Shown here: positions 20,477 through 27,960 of the stretch, in pieces
Layout: the number at the start of each line of letters is the position of its first letter
Numbering within the stretch: position 1 is the first letter of the stretch
DNA from: Leucobacter muris
Lineage (GTDB): Bacteria > Actinomycetota > Actinomycetes > Actinomycetales > Microbacteriaceae
DNA: 64,000 nt
Assembly (NCBI RefSeq): GCF_004028235.1
Contig: NZ_CP035037.1
Coordinates: 868,001 to 932,000 of the forward strand
Direction of reading: 5' to 3'
Made by a program: the position numbers and the translations under genes
Notes under the pieces: model-generated
Told to the model about the DNA's origin: nothing
What the model saw: the letters and a program-made list of their open reading frames with translations, nothing else
Database searches by the model: none

Positions 20477-20482
20477 CAGGAT
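20477..20482 (+). promoter_or_regulatory. -10 of a probable leaderless truA transcript
   Basis: CAGGAT lies exactly six bases upstream of the GTG at 20489 and no ribosome-binding site is present. In actinobacteria this spacing marks transcripts that start at the initiation codon. Confidence 0.4.
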
Positions 20483-20488
20483 CGAGGC

Positions 20489-21400
20489 GTGACCATCGAT
20501 CCCGAACCCCGTGCGGCCCTCACCAGGGTGCGCCTCGACCTCGCCTACGACGGCACCGAGTTCTCGGGGTGGGCGGCGCAGCCGGGGCTGCGCACCGTGC
20601 AGGGCGAGCTCGAGGAGGCGATCGCCGTGCTGCTGCGCACCGGCGCCGGTGCTCGAGTGCGGCTCACGGTCGGCGGTCGCACCGACGCCGGCGTGCACGC
20701 CCGCGGTCAGGTCGCGCACCTCGACGTCACGCACGAGCAGCTCGCCAAGTGGAGCGCGCGCCGCGGACCCGATGCGCGGCGCGACGCCGCCGCCGAGTCG
20801 GCCACCCGCGCGCGCAAGCTGAACGGCGTGCTGCAGCGCGGCGCCCCCGACATCGCGATCCACTCGGCCAGGATCGTGCCCGCCGCGTTCGACGCCCGCT
20901 TCTCGGCGCTGCGCCGACGCTACGAATACCGGTTGCGGGGTGAGGGAATGCGCCGAGATCCCCTGACCGCGCGGTTCACCGCCGAGGTGCCGAAGCCCCT
21001 CGACCTCGCCGCGATGCAGCGCGCCAGCGATGAGCTGCTCGGTCTCAACGACTTCACCACCTTCTGCAAGGCCCGCGAGGGAGCCACCGCCGTGCGCGAC
21101 CTGCTCTGCTTCGAGTGGCGCGAGACCGAGGACGCCGCCTACGCCGCCCGCATCGAGGCCGACGCCTTCTGCCACTCGATGGTGCGCGCGCTCGTAGGCG
21201 CGATCGTCGCCGTGGGCAGCGGGCGGATCGGCGAGGACGAGCTCCTGGCGCTGCGCGACGCCCGCGAGCGGTCGAGCCGCTTCACCGTGATGCCCGCACA
21301 CGGGCTCTCGCTCGAGGAGATCGCCTATCCCGCCGACGACGAACTCGCGCTGCGCGCCGAGCAGACGCGGGCGCGTCGGGATCCGCTCGACGCGGGCTGA
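20489..21400 (+). CDS. truA: tRNA pseudouridine(38-40) synthase TruA
   Basis: Converts U38-U40 of the anticodon stem to pseudouridine. RLDLAYDGTEFSGWAAQPG begins the fold and GGRTDAGVHARGQVAH holds the catalytic Asp. From GTG 20489 the protein has 303 aa. An ATG at 20465 is possible but the leaderless-type -10 favours 20489. An Ala/Arg-rich insert around residues 90-110 is common in actinobacterial TruA. It follows the alpha operon in many actinobacteria; here the acyltransferase gene intervenes. Confidence 0.93.
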   Translation: MTIDPEPRAALTRVRLDLAYDGTEFSGWAAQPGLRTVQGELEEAIAVLLRTGAGARVRLTVGGRTDAGVHARGQVAHLDVTHEQLAKWSARRGPDARRDAAAESATRARKLNGVLQRGAPDIAIHSARIVPAAFDARFSALRRRYEYRLRGEGMRRDPLTARFTAEVPKPLDLAAMQRASDELLGLNDFTTFCKAREGATAVRDLLCFEWRETEDAAYAARIEADAFCHSMVRALVGAIVAVGSGRIGEDELLALRDARERSSRFTVMPAHGLSLEEIAYPADDELALRAEQTRARRDPLDAG

Positions 21401-21568
21401 GGCGGTACCGGACCGGAACGCGGGATCGGCGCCGGCGGCGGCGTGCGGTCCGGATCGGCGGCGGCGCTGAGCCGCGGCCGGTGCTCGCCGGAGTGCTCGG
21501 GCCGAGCGCCCTCGGATCCCGCAGTCCCGGATCCCGAACCGCGGCCCCTCGGCCCATCGGCCAAGCTG

Positions 21569-21577
21569 TGCTAAAGT
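21569..21577 (+). promoter_or_regulatory. rplM promoter (extended -10)
   Basis: TGC-TAAAGT is an extended -10 with no recognisable -35. It lies in the 297-base gap between truA and rplM, whose upstream half is GC-rich with no ORF. It would give a 5' leader of about 115 nt. Confidence 0.45.
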
Positions 21578-21578
21578 A

Positions 21579-21599
21579 GATCTTTGGTGCGCAAGCACC
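21579..21599 (+). promoter_or_regulatory. Start-proximal element shared with infA (copy 2)
   Basis: GATCTTTGGTGC (21579-21590) starts one base after the -10, exactly as at infA. It runs into a 5-bp hairpin GGTGC-GCAA-GCACC with a GNRA loop (21586-21599). The mRNA would therefore begin with a small stem-loop. Confidence 0.5.
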
Positions 21600-21697
21600 C
21601 GATTTGTTGAGCCCTCCAACGCTCGCGCACCCGCAGGGGACCGGGCAACGGAGCGGGATCCACGAACACCTCCAATTCGACAGAAAGCAGCACGATA

Positions 21698-22144
21698 GTG
21701 ACTCGCACGTATTCGCCGAAGGCCGCTGAGCAGAAGCACGACTGGCTCGTCATCGACGCCACCGATGTGGTGCTCGGCCGCCTCGCCTCGCACGCCGCAG
21801 CCCTGCTCCGCGGCAAGCACAAGCCGACGTTCGCCCCCCACATGGACATGGGCGACTACGTCGTCATCATCAACGCCGACAAGGTCGTCCTGACCGCCAA
21901 CAAGGCGGCCAAGAAGAAGGCCTACCGCCACTCGGGCTACCCGGGCGGTCTGCGTTCGATCAGCTACACCGAGCTGCTCGAGAAGAACCCCGAGCGCGCC
22001 GTCGAGAAGGCCATCCGCGGCATGCTGCCGAAGAACTCCCTCGGCGCCGACCAGTTCCGCAAGCTGAAGGTCTACGCGGGCGCAGAGCACCCGCACGCGG
22101 CGCAGCAGCCCACCCCCTACACCTTCGGCCAGGTCGCGCAGTAA
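21698..22144 (+). CDS. rplM: 50S ribosomal protein L13
   Basis: L13, 148 aa, an early assembly protein. [20 protein letters not shown] and [19 protein letters not shown] are diagnostic. GTG start; AGAAAG lies upstream as a weak ribosome-binding site. Operon rplM-rpsI-glmM is conserved in actinobacteria. Confidence 0.97.
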   Translation: MTRTYSPKAAEQKHDWLVIDATDVVLGRLASHAAALLRGKHKPTFAPHMDMGDYVVIINADKVVLTANKAAKKKAYRHSGYPGGLRSISYTELLEKNPERAVEKAIRGMLPKNSLGADQFRKLKVYAGAEHPHAAQQPTPYTFGQVAQ

Positions 22145-22182
22145 CCGCGGCGCCGACGAGACATTCAGAGAGAGACTGCACA

Positions 22183-22662
22183 GTGACTGAAGAGCAGACC
22201 GTGGCCCCCGAGAGCTACACCACCGAGACGCCCGCCTCGCAGGCCACCGCCTCGACCCCCCGCCCCGCGCTCACCGTTCCCGGTGCCGCCGTGGGCCGCC
22301 GCAAGCAGGCCATCGCCCGCGTGCGCCTCGTGCCCGGCTCGGGCAAGATGACCGTCAACGGCCGTGAGCTCGACGAGTACTTCCCGAACAAGCTGCACCA
22401 GCAGCTCATCACCGACCCCTTCACCGTGCTCGAGCTCGGTGGCTCGTACGACGTGATCGCCCGCATCGTCGGCGGCGGGCCCTCCGGCCAGGCCGGCGCC
22501 CTGCGTCTCGCGATCGCCCGCGCGCTGAACGAGATCGACGCCGAGCACAACCGCCCGACGCTCAAGAAGGCCGGCTTCCTGAGCCGCGACGCCCGCATCA
22601 AGGAGCGCAAGAAGGCCGGCCTCAAGAAGGCCCGCAAGGCGCCTCAGTACTCGAAGCGCTAA
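22183..22662 (+). CDS. rpsI: 30S ribosomal protein S9
   Basis: S9, 159 aa, whose C-terminal tail [12 protein letters not shown] reaches the P-site tRNA. The family core starts at [15 protein letters not shown] (about residue 40); the first 38 residues are a Thr/Ala-rich extension. GTG start. 17 bases before glmM, so probably one transcript. Confidence 0.97.
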   Translation: MTEEQTVAPESYTTETPASQATASTPRPALTVPGAAVGRRKQAIARVRLVPGSGKMTVNGRELDEYFPNKLHQQLITDPFTVLELGGSYDVIARIVGGGPSGQAGALRLAIARALNEIDAEHNRPTLKKAGFLSRDARIKERKKAGLKKARKAPQYSKR

Positions 22663-22679
22663 GCCGGGAGCACCCTCGC

Positions 22680-24029
22680 ATGGGACGCCTCTTTGGCACC
22701 GACGGGGTTCGTGGTCTGGCCGGGGTCGATGTGACCGCCGAGCTGGCCATGAACCTCGCTCACGCAGCGGCTCTCGTTCTCGGGCGTTCAGCCCGGGGCG
22801 AGAGCCGTCGCGCTGTCGCCGTCGTCGCGCGCGATCCGCGCGTCTCCGGTGAGTTCATCGCCGCCGCCGTCTCCGCCGGCCTCGCCGCGGCCGGCGTCGA
22901 CGTGCTCGACGCCGGCGTGATCCCGACCCCCGCCGCCGCCTACCTCGTGGCCGACACGGGCGCCGACTTCGGGGTGATGGTCTCGGCCTCGCACAACCCG
23001 GCCCCCGACAACGGCATCAAGTTCTTCGCCGAGGGGGGCCGCAAGCTCGCCGACGACATCGAAGACGAGATCCAGGCCGCCATGGGCGGGCCCGCGATCG
23101 CGGTCACCGGCCGTGAGGTGGGACGCATCCGCCGCTTCGCCGACGCCGAGGACCGCTACCTCGTGCACCTGCTCGGCACGCTGGAGGGCGTGCGACTGAA
23201 GGGCCTGCACGTCGTGCTCGACTGCGCGCACGGCGCGGCCGCCGGCATCTCGCCCGACGTCTTCACCGACGCCGGCGCGAAGGTCACGGTGATCGGCAAC
23301 GATCCCGACGGCTTCAACATCAACGACGGCGTGGGATCCACGCACCTCGAACCGCTCATCGCGGCCGTGCGCGAGCACGGGGCCGACCTCGGCATCGCCC
23401 ACGACGGCGACGCCGACCGCTGCCTCGCCGTGGACGGCTCGGGAGAGGTCGTCGACGGCGACAAGATCATGGCGATCCTCGCGCTCTCCATGTCGGGCCG
23501 CGGCAGACTCGAGCGCAACACGCTGGTCGCCACCGTGATGTCGAACCTCGGCCTGAAGCTCGCGATGGCCGACAACGGCATCGACGTGGTCGAGACCGGC
23601 GTGGGCGACCGCTACGTGCTCGAGGCCATCAACGAGCACGGCTACTCGCTGGGAGGCGAGCAGTCGGGCCACGTCATCATGAGCGACTACGCGACCACCG
23701 GAGACGGCATCCTCACCGGCCTGCACCTCGCAGCCGAGGTGGTGCGCAGCGGCAAGCCACTCGCCGAGCTCGCGCGGTGCATGACGGTGTACCCCCAGGT
23801 GCTCGTGAACGTGCGCGGCGTCGACCGCTCGGGCGTCGCCGGCGACGAACTGCTGCAGCAGGCCGTGCACCAGGCCGAGATCGCGCTGGGCGGCAAGGGG
23901 CGGGTGCTGCTGCGCCCCTCCGGCACCGAGCCCGTGGTGCGTGTGATGGTCGAGGCCGAGCACGAGGATCAGGCGCAGCGCCTGGCCGACGACCTGGCGG
24001 CCATCGTGAAGGATCGCCTGGCGGTCTGA
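22680..24029 (+). CDS. glmM: Phosphoglucosamine mutase
   Basis: Interconverts glucosamine 6- and 1-phosphate for UDP-GlcNAc synthesis. 449 aa. The phosphoserine loop [12 protein letters not shown] places the active serine at residue 104; DGDADR binds magnesium and GEQSGH the sugar. [16 protein letters not shown] closes the protein. It works with glmS, found 4 kb downstream in this window; the two are usually close in actinobacteria. Confidence 0.97.
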   Translation: MGRLFGTDGVRGLAGVDVTAELAMNLAHAAALVLGRSARGESRRAVAVVARDPRVSGEFIAAAVSAGLAAAGVDVLDAGVIPTPAAAYLVADTGADFGVMVSASHNPAPDNGIKFFAEGGRKLADDIEDEIQAAMGGPAIAVTGREVGRIRRFADAEDRYLVHLLGTLEGVRLKGLHVVLDCAHGAAAGISPDVFTDAGAKVTVIGNDPDGFNINDGVGSTHLEPLIAAVREHGADLGIAHDGDADRCLAVDGSGEVVDGDKIMAILALSMSGRGRLERNTLVATVMSNLGLKLAMADNGIDVVETGVGDRYVLEAINEHGYSLGGEQSGHVIMSDYATTGDGILTGLHLAAEVVRSGKPLAELARCMTVYPQVLVNVRGVDRSGVAGDELLQQAVHQAEIALGGKGRVLLRPSGTEPVVRVMVEAEHEDQAQRLADDLAAIVKDRLAV

Positions 24030-24057
24030 GCGGCTGGCCTTGCCGGCTGGTCTGCGG

Positions 24058-24121
24058 TATGAGATCTGCCGTGGATATGGTGGTTTCCTTCGGAAACTCC
24101 ATATCCACGGCAGTTTCCATA
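24058..24121 (+). repeat. Palindromic intergenic repeat, copy 1
   Basis: A 23-bp stem (24058-24080 with 24099-24121) with three outer mismatches; the inner 15 bases CTGCCGTGGATATGG pair perfectly with CCATATCCACGGCAG. The centre is itself a perfect hairpin, GTTTCC-TTC-GGAAAC (24083-24097). It begins 28 bases after the glmM stop. Shares TATGGGATCTGCCGTGGATA-type sequence with copies 2 and 3. Confidence 0.75.
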
Positions 24122-24228
24122 TCTGCGCACCTCGCTCACAGGCGGCAGTTTCACCCCCGGTGAGGCCGGTTCTCCACAGATTCGTGGTTCCGGACCTTCG
24201 GTGGGTGAGCATCGTCCAGGCTGAGGCC

Positions 24229-25047
24229 ATGCTTCGAGAGATCCTCGCCTCCCACGATGGCGTCATGCGCACCCGCACCCTCCTCGAGAGCGGGGTGAGC
24301 AAGCATCGTGTGGCCTGCGCCGTGTCGGCCGGTCGCCTGCTGAGGATCAGGCGCGGCTGGGTGGCCTCGCCCCAAGCCGATCCCGCTCTGGTCTTCGCCG
24401 CTCGCTCCGGGCTGATGCTCAGCTGCCTCACCCAGGCCCGCCGGCTCGGGATCTGGGTGCGAGAGGCGGATCCGGGGCACTTCGCCGTGCCGCGACCGGG
24501 GGCCGAGGTCAGGCCCGATGGAGCCAGGTTGCACTACGGGAAGCCGCTGATCCCGCGTGACCCCTTCACTCTCGTGGATCGCGTCGAGAACGTGCTCGGC
24601 ATCATCGCGCACTGCCAGCCGCGCGAGGACGCCGTAGCGGCCTGGGACTCGGCATTGAACCGCAACCTCGTGGACCGCGCCGCGCTGGAACGGCTGCCGC
24701 TCGACGGCACCGCGCGGACGGTGCTCGCGCAGACCACCCCCTTCGCGGACTCCGGGCTCGAATCGTACGTACGGCTGCGGCTGCGCTGGCTCCGGCTGAG
24801 GATCGTCTGGCAGCCCTGGTTGTACGGGCACCGCGTCGACTTCCTCATCGGCGAACGGCTGGTGCTGCAGATCGACGGCTCCCATCACGCGGGCCGGCAG
24901 CGCACGAGCGACATCAGCCACGATGCCGTGCTGCGGCTGCGCGGCTACTCGGTGCTCCGCGTCGGATACGAACAGGTGATGTTCCGCTGGCCCGAGGTGC
25001 AGACGCTCGTCATGGAAGCCGTCGCCCAGGGCCTGCACCTGGCGTGA
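24229..25047 (+). CDS. AbiEi-like winged-helix and DUF559 (Vsr-fold) protein
   Basis: About 272 aa. The N-terminal 50 residues (LLESGVSKHRVACAVSAGRL, then RIRRGWVAS) resemble the helix-turn-helix of AbiEi-type antitoxins. The C-terminal half is a DUF559 domain of the Vsr/restriction fold: HRVDFLIGERLVLQIDGSHH and RGYSVLRVGYEQV. Such proteins are common in actinobacteria; a role as nuclease or regulator is unproven and no toxin partner is adjacent. The open frame extends upstream to 24040, but that part is repeat copy 1. GTG 24205 is an alternative start. Confidence 0.65.
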   Translation: MLREILASHDGVMRTRTLLESGVSKHRVACAVSAGRLLRIRRGWVASPQADPALVFAARSGLMLSCLTQARRLGIWVREADPGHFAVPRPGAEVRPDGARLHYGKPLIPRDPFTLVDRVENVLGIIAHCQPREDAVAAWDSALNRNLVDRAALERLPLDGTARTVLAQTTPFADSGLESYVRLRLRWLRLRIVWQPWLYGHRVDFLIGERLVLQIDGSHHAGRQRTSDISHDAVLRLRGYSVLRVGYEQVMFRWPEVQTLVMEAVAQGLHLA

Positions 25048-25067
25048 CCGGATCGGACTGCGACCGG

Positions 25068-25137
25068 CGATATGGGATCTGCCGTGAATATGGAGAATCC
25101 GGGCGGGGGCGGCATATCTTCGGCGGATCCCAGATCG
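25068..25137 (+). repeat. Palindromic intergenic repeat, copy 2
   Basis: CGATATGGGATCTGCCG (25068-25084) pairs with CGGCGGATCCCAGATCG (25121-25137) with two mismatches. The 36-base centre keeps ATATGGAGAATCCGG, as in copy 3. It starts 20 bases after the preceding stop codon and lies between convergent genes. Confidence 0.75.
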
Positions 25138-25171
25138 ACGGCAGGTGCCGTACCGTCGGTCGAGGGGCGGA

Positions 25172-26113
25172 TCACCCGGCGAGGCGACCCGCCCAGTCGC
25201 GCAGCAGGGCGGCGAACTCCGGCGGCTCGGTCGAGATCACCCGCGCCCCGGAGAGGCCCACCACGAAGACCGCCCAGTCGAACGACGAGGCCTCCACCTC
25301 GATCCGGCAGCGATCCCCGAGGGCCATCACCGTCGCCCACCGGCCGACGTGTGGGCGCACTTCGACGGCCGGCCGATCCAGTTCCGCGACGACGGTCACC
25401 TCGGATCGCCCGTGCACGCCGGCTCGCACGAAGGCCGCGGGATCCGCATCCCCCGGCAGTCGGCGCTGCCTGAAGCGCTCACCCGTGCCGGCCACCTCGC
25501 TCATGCGGTCGAGACGGAAGCTGCGCCAGTCGCCGCGGCCCAGGTCGTAGCCCACGAGGTACCAGCGCCGGGCGAGCATGACGAGGCGGTGCGGCTCGAC
25601 CCGGCGAGACGTCTCTGCGCCCTCGGCGGAAGTGTAGCCGAAGACGATGCGCTCGTCGTCTCGGCACGCGCGCGCCACCGCGACCAGCGTGCCCGGGTCG
25701 ATGGTGCTCGACCACGGCGACTCGGCGCTGACCGTCGCCGCGCGCAGCGCCTCGACACGGCCGTGCAGGCGGGCCGGCAGCACGGGCACCACCTTCGCGA
25801 GCGCCCGGGCCGAGGTCTCGGCGGTGTCGGCGATCGGAGACTGCGAAGAGAGCAGGAGACCGACGACCACGGCCACGGCTTCGGCGTCGTCGAGCATCAG
25901 CGGCGGCAGCGAAGCGCCGGGATCGAGCCGGTAGCCGCCGCCCACGCCGGGGTCGGCGCGCACCGGATAGCCCAGCTCTCTGAGGCGGTCGACGTCCCGA
26001 CGCAGGGTGCGCAGCGAGACTCCGAGGCGGGAGGCGAGATCCGCACCGGCCCAGAAGCCCCGCTCCTGCAGCAGTGCGAGCAGACTCAGCGCCCGAGATC
26101 CGGTGCCTGCCAT
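25172..26113 (-). CDS. WYL-domain helix-turn-helix transcriptional regulator
   Basis: 313 aa. An N-terminal HTH (ERGFWAGADLASRLGVSLRT then LRRDVDRLRELGYPV) is followed by a WYL domain with RRWYLVGYDLGRGDWRSFRLDRM and a C-terminal WCX part. WYL domains sense ligands or nucleic acid in YafY/PafBC-like regulators. ATG 26113 has AGGAG five bases upstream; longer frames are read-through of antisense sequence. It is divergent from the DinB gene, the usual arrangement for such a regulator and its target. Confidence 0.85.
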   Translation of the reverse strand: MAGTGSRALSLLALLQERGFWAGADLASRLGVSLRTLRRDVDRLRELGYPVRADPGVGGGYRLDPGASLPPLMLDDAEAVAVVVGLLLSSQSPIADTAETSARALAKVVPVLPARLHGRVEALRAATVSAESPWSSTIDPGTLVAVARACRDDERIVFGYTSAEGAETSRRVEPHRLVMLARRWYLVGYDLGRGDWRSFRLDRMSEVAGTGERFRQRRLPGDADPAAFVRAGVHGRSEVTVVAELDRPAVEVRPHVGRWATVMALGDRCRIEVEASSFDWAVFVVGLSGARVISTEPPEFAALLRDWAGRLAG

Positions 26114-26142
26114 GTGCACTCCTATCAGGGACAGAAACTGAC

Positions 26143-26159
26143 CGCTATTGCTTCTAGCG
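26143..26159. promoter_or_regulatory. Possible operator in the WYL regulator / DinB divergent region
   Basis: CGCTA-N7-TAGCG is a perfect 5-base inverted repeat in the 78-base gap between the two divergent starts. No convincing hexamer pair was found. A self-regulating site for the WYL protein is a guess. Confidence 0.25.
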
Positions 26160-26191
26160 TAGGTGATACACCCCGTCGAAAGGACCAGACT

Positions 26192-26740
26192 ATGCACAGC
26201 ACCGACACGTCTCCCGCGCCGCTCCACGGCGAGCGCGCCGACCTGCTCGCGAGCCTCGCCCACGCGCGCTTCTTCCTGCGGCACACCTCCCGCGGCCTCA
26301 CCACCGAGCAGGCCGCCCTGCAGCCCACGGCGAGCACGCTCTCGATCGGGGGCCTCATCAAGCACGTGTCGGCGGTCGAGCAGGGCTGGGCCCGGTTCAT
26401 CCACGGCGGAGCGGAAGCGATGACGCAGGGCCAGAAGCCGTTCTCCGAGTGGACCGTTGAGGACTTCGCCGAGCGCGAGAGGGAGTTCCAGTTGCAGCCA
26501 GGCGAGACGCTGGAGGGCGTGCTCGCCGCCTACGAGGAGGTCGCCAGCGAGGTCGACGGGCTCGTGCGATCCGAGCCGTCCCTCGACACGGCATACGAGC
26601 TGCCGAAGGCGCCCTGGAACACCGACGTGGCGTGGTCGATCCGCCGTGCGCTGCTGCACATCGTCGCGGAGACCGCGCAGCACGCCGGGCACGCCGACAT
26701 CATCCGAGAGTCGATCGACGGGGCGCAGAGCATGGCCTAA
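26192..26740 (+). CDS. DinB-superfamily (DUF664-like) protein
   Basis: 182 aa, four-helix DinB fold: LASLAHARFFLRHTSRGL, the metal-site His in IKHVSAVEQGW, and HIVAETAQHAGHADIIRESI with the other His pair. The family includes mycothiol-dependent transferases and metal-binding hydrolases. The WYL regulator upstream probably controls it. Ribosome-binding AAAGGACC precedes the ATG. Confidence 0.82.
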   Translation: MHSTDTSPAPLHGERADLLASLAHARFFLRHTSRGLTTEQAALQPTASTLSIGGLIKHVSAVEQGWARFIHGGAEAMTQGQKPFSEWTVEDFAEREREFQLQPGETLEGVLAAYEEVASEVDGLVRSEPSLDTAYELPKAPWNTDVAWSIRRALLHIVAETAQHAGHADIIRESIDGAQSMA

Positions 26741-26755
26741 GGGCGGGCTGCTGTG

Positions 26756-26823
26756 GATATGGGATCTGCCGTGGATATGGAGAATCCGGCCGATAGCGGC
26801 ATGTCGACGGCAGATCCCATATC
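26756..26823 (+). repeat. Palindromic intergenic repeat, copy 3
   Basis: GATATGGGATCTGCCGT (26756-26772) pairs perfectly over 17 bases with ACGGCAGATCCCATATC (26807-26823). The 34-base centre can form two small hairpins, GGAT...ATCC and GCCG-ATAG-CGGC, so the whole could be a three-way junction. Begins 15 bases after the DinB stop, between convergent genes. Confidence 0.8.
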
Positions 26824-26905
26824 GAAGGGAAATGAGGATGTGAGGGCCGGGAAGTGCTGGGGAGGACGCGGGGAGGTGAAGGGCGGAGGACGGAAGGCCG
26901 GATCC

Positions 26906-27928
26906 CTACAGCTTGCGCAGCAGCACCTTCTGCACGCGGTGATCCGACTCCTTGCGCAGCACCAGCGTGGCGCGCGCCCGCGTCGGCCGGATGTTCTCGA
27001 CCAGGTTCGGCTCGTTGATGTTGTTCCAGAACTCGTCGGCGATCGCGCTCGCGGCCTCGTCGTTCAGGGTGGCGAAGCGGCGGAAGTGCGAGCGGGGGTT
27101 CGAGAAGGCGCTCTCGCGCAGGTGCAGGAAGCGATTGCGGTACCAGCGCTGGATGTCGGAGACCCGGGCATCGACGTAGACCGAGAAGTCGAAGAGGTCG
27201 CTCACCGCGAGCGGGTGCTGCATCGAAGCGGGCTGCAGCACGTTGAGGCCCTCGACGATGAGGATGTCGGGCTGCCGCACGATCGTGAACTCGTCGGGCA
27301 CGATATCGTACACGAGGTGGCTGTAGACGGGCGCGCGCACCTCTTCGACGCCGGCCTTCACCTGCGAGACGAAGCGCAGCAGCGCGCGCCGGTCGTACGA
27401 CTCGGGAAAGCCCTTGCGGTGCACGATGCCGCGGCGCTCGAGCTCGCGGGTGGGGTAGAGGAAGCCGTCGGTGGTGACGAGCTGCACGCTCGGGGTCTCG
27501 GGCCAGCGCGCCAGCAGATCCCGCAGGATGCGGGCCACCGTCGACTTGCCGACCGCCACGGAGCCCGCGATGCCGATCACGAAGGGGCTCTGGCGCTCGC
27601 CGTTGCGCTGCAGGAAACCGCGGGTGCGCTGGTGCATCTCGCGGGTCGCGATCGCGTACTGGTTGATGAGCCGGCTCAGCGGCCGATACACCTCGGACAC
27701 CTCGGCGAGGTCGAGCGGCTCGCCGAGACCGCGGAAGGAGTCGACCTCCTCCTCCGTGAGCGGCATCGGCGTCTCGCCGGCCAGCCGTGCCCACTCGGCG
27801 CGGTCGATCTCGGTGAACGGCGACGTGAACTCGGGGCGCATGAGCGCCTGGGTGTCGGTGCTCACATCTGCGGGTTCCCGCGGGGCTTCTTCGACACGCG
27901 CAGGGTCGGGGGTGCTGTACTCGGCCAT
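26906..27928 (-). CDS. coaA: Type I pantothenate kinase
   Basis: Phosphorylates pantothenate in the first step of CoA synthesis. 340 aa. The P-loop [12 protein letters not shown] is at residues 119-130; [17 protein letters not shown] and [13 protein letters not shown] follow as in E. coli CoaA. About 30 N-terminal residues before MRPEFTSPF are not conserved, so the internal ATG is a possible start. It is divergent from glmS with only 32 bases between start codons. Confidence 0.95.
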   Translation of the reverse strand: MAEYSTPDPARVEEAPREPADVSTDTQALMRPEFTSPFTEIDRAEWARLAGETPMPLTEEEVDSFRGLGEPLDLAEVSEVYRPLSRLINQYAIATREMHQRTRGFLQRNGERQSPFVIGIAGSVAVGKSTVARILRDLLARWPETPSVQLVTTDGFLYPTRELERRGIVHRKGFPESYDRRALLRFVSQVKAGVEEVRAPVYSHLVYDIVPDEFTIVRQPDILIVEGLNVLQPASMQHPLAVSDLFDFSVYVDARVSDIQRWYRNRFLHLRESAFSNPRSHFRRFATLNDEAASAIADEFWNNINEPNLVENIRPTRARATLVLRKESDHRVQKVLLRKL

Positions 27929-27947
27929 TGTTCATCCATCGTGCCAC

Positions 27948-27953
27948 TAAACT
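27948..27953 (+). promoter_or_regulatory. -10 of a probable leaderless glmS transcript
   Basis: TAAACT ends seven bases before the glmS ATG, and there is no ribosome-binding site in the 32-base coaA-glmS gap. Transcription would start at or next to the ATG. No clear -35 is present. Confidence 0.5.
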
Positions 27954-27960
27954 TGGGCTC

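Noticed and set aside
19613..20488. Long + strand frame leading into truA
   Set aside because: It is antisense to the acyltransferase and has Gln/Arg/Glu-rich composition typical of shadow frames; TruA homology begins after 20489.
24040..24228. N-terminal extension of the DUF559 protein and other short frames reading MxSAVDM-like peptides
   Set aside because: They are translations of the palindromic repeat and recur at each copy, so they reflect the repeat, not protein conservation.
24229..25047. A complete AbiE-type toxin-antitoxin pair
   Set aside because: Only the antitoxin-like HTH with DUF559 is found; no nucleotidyltransferase toxin gene is adjacent.
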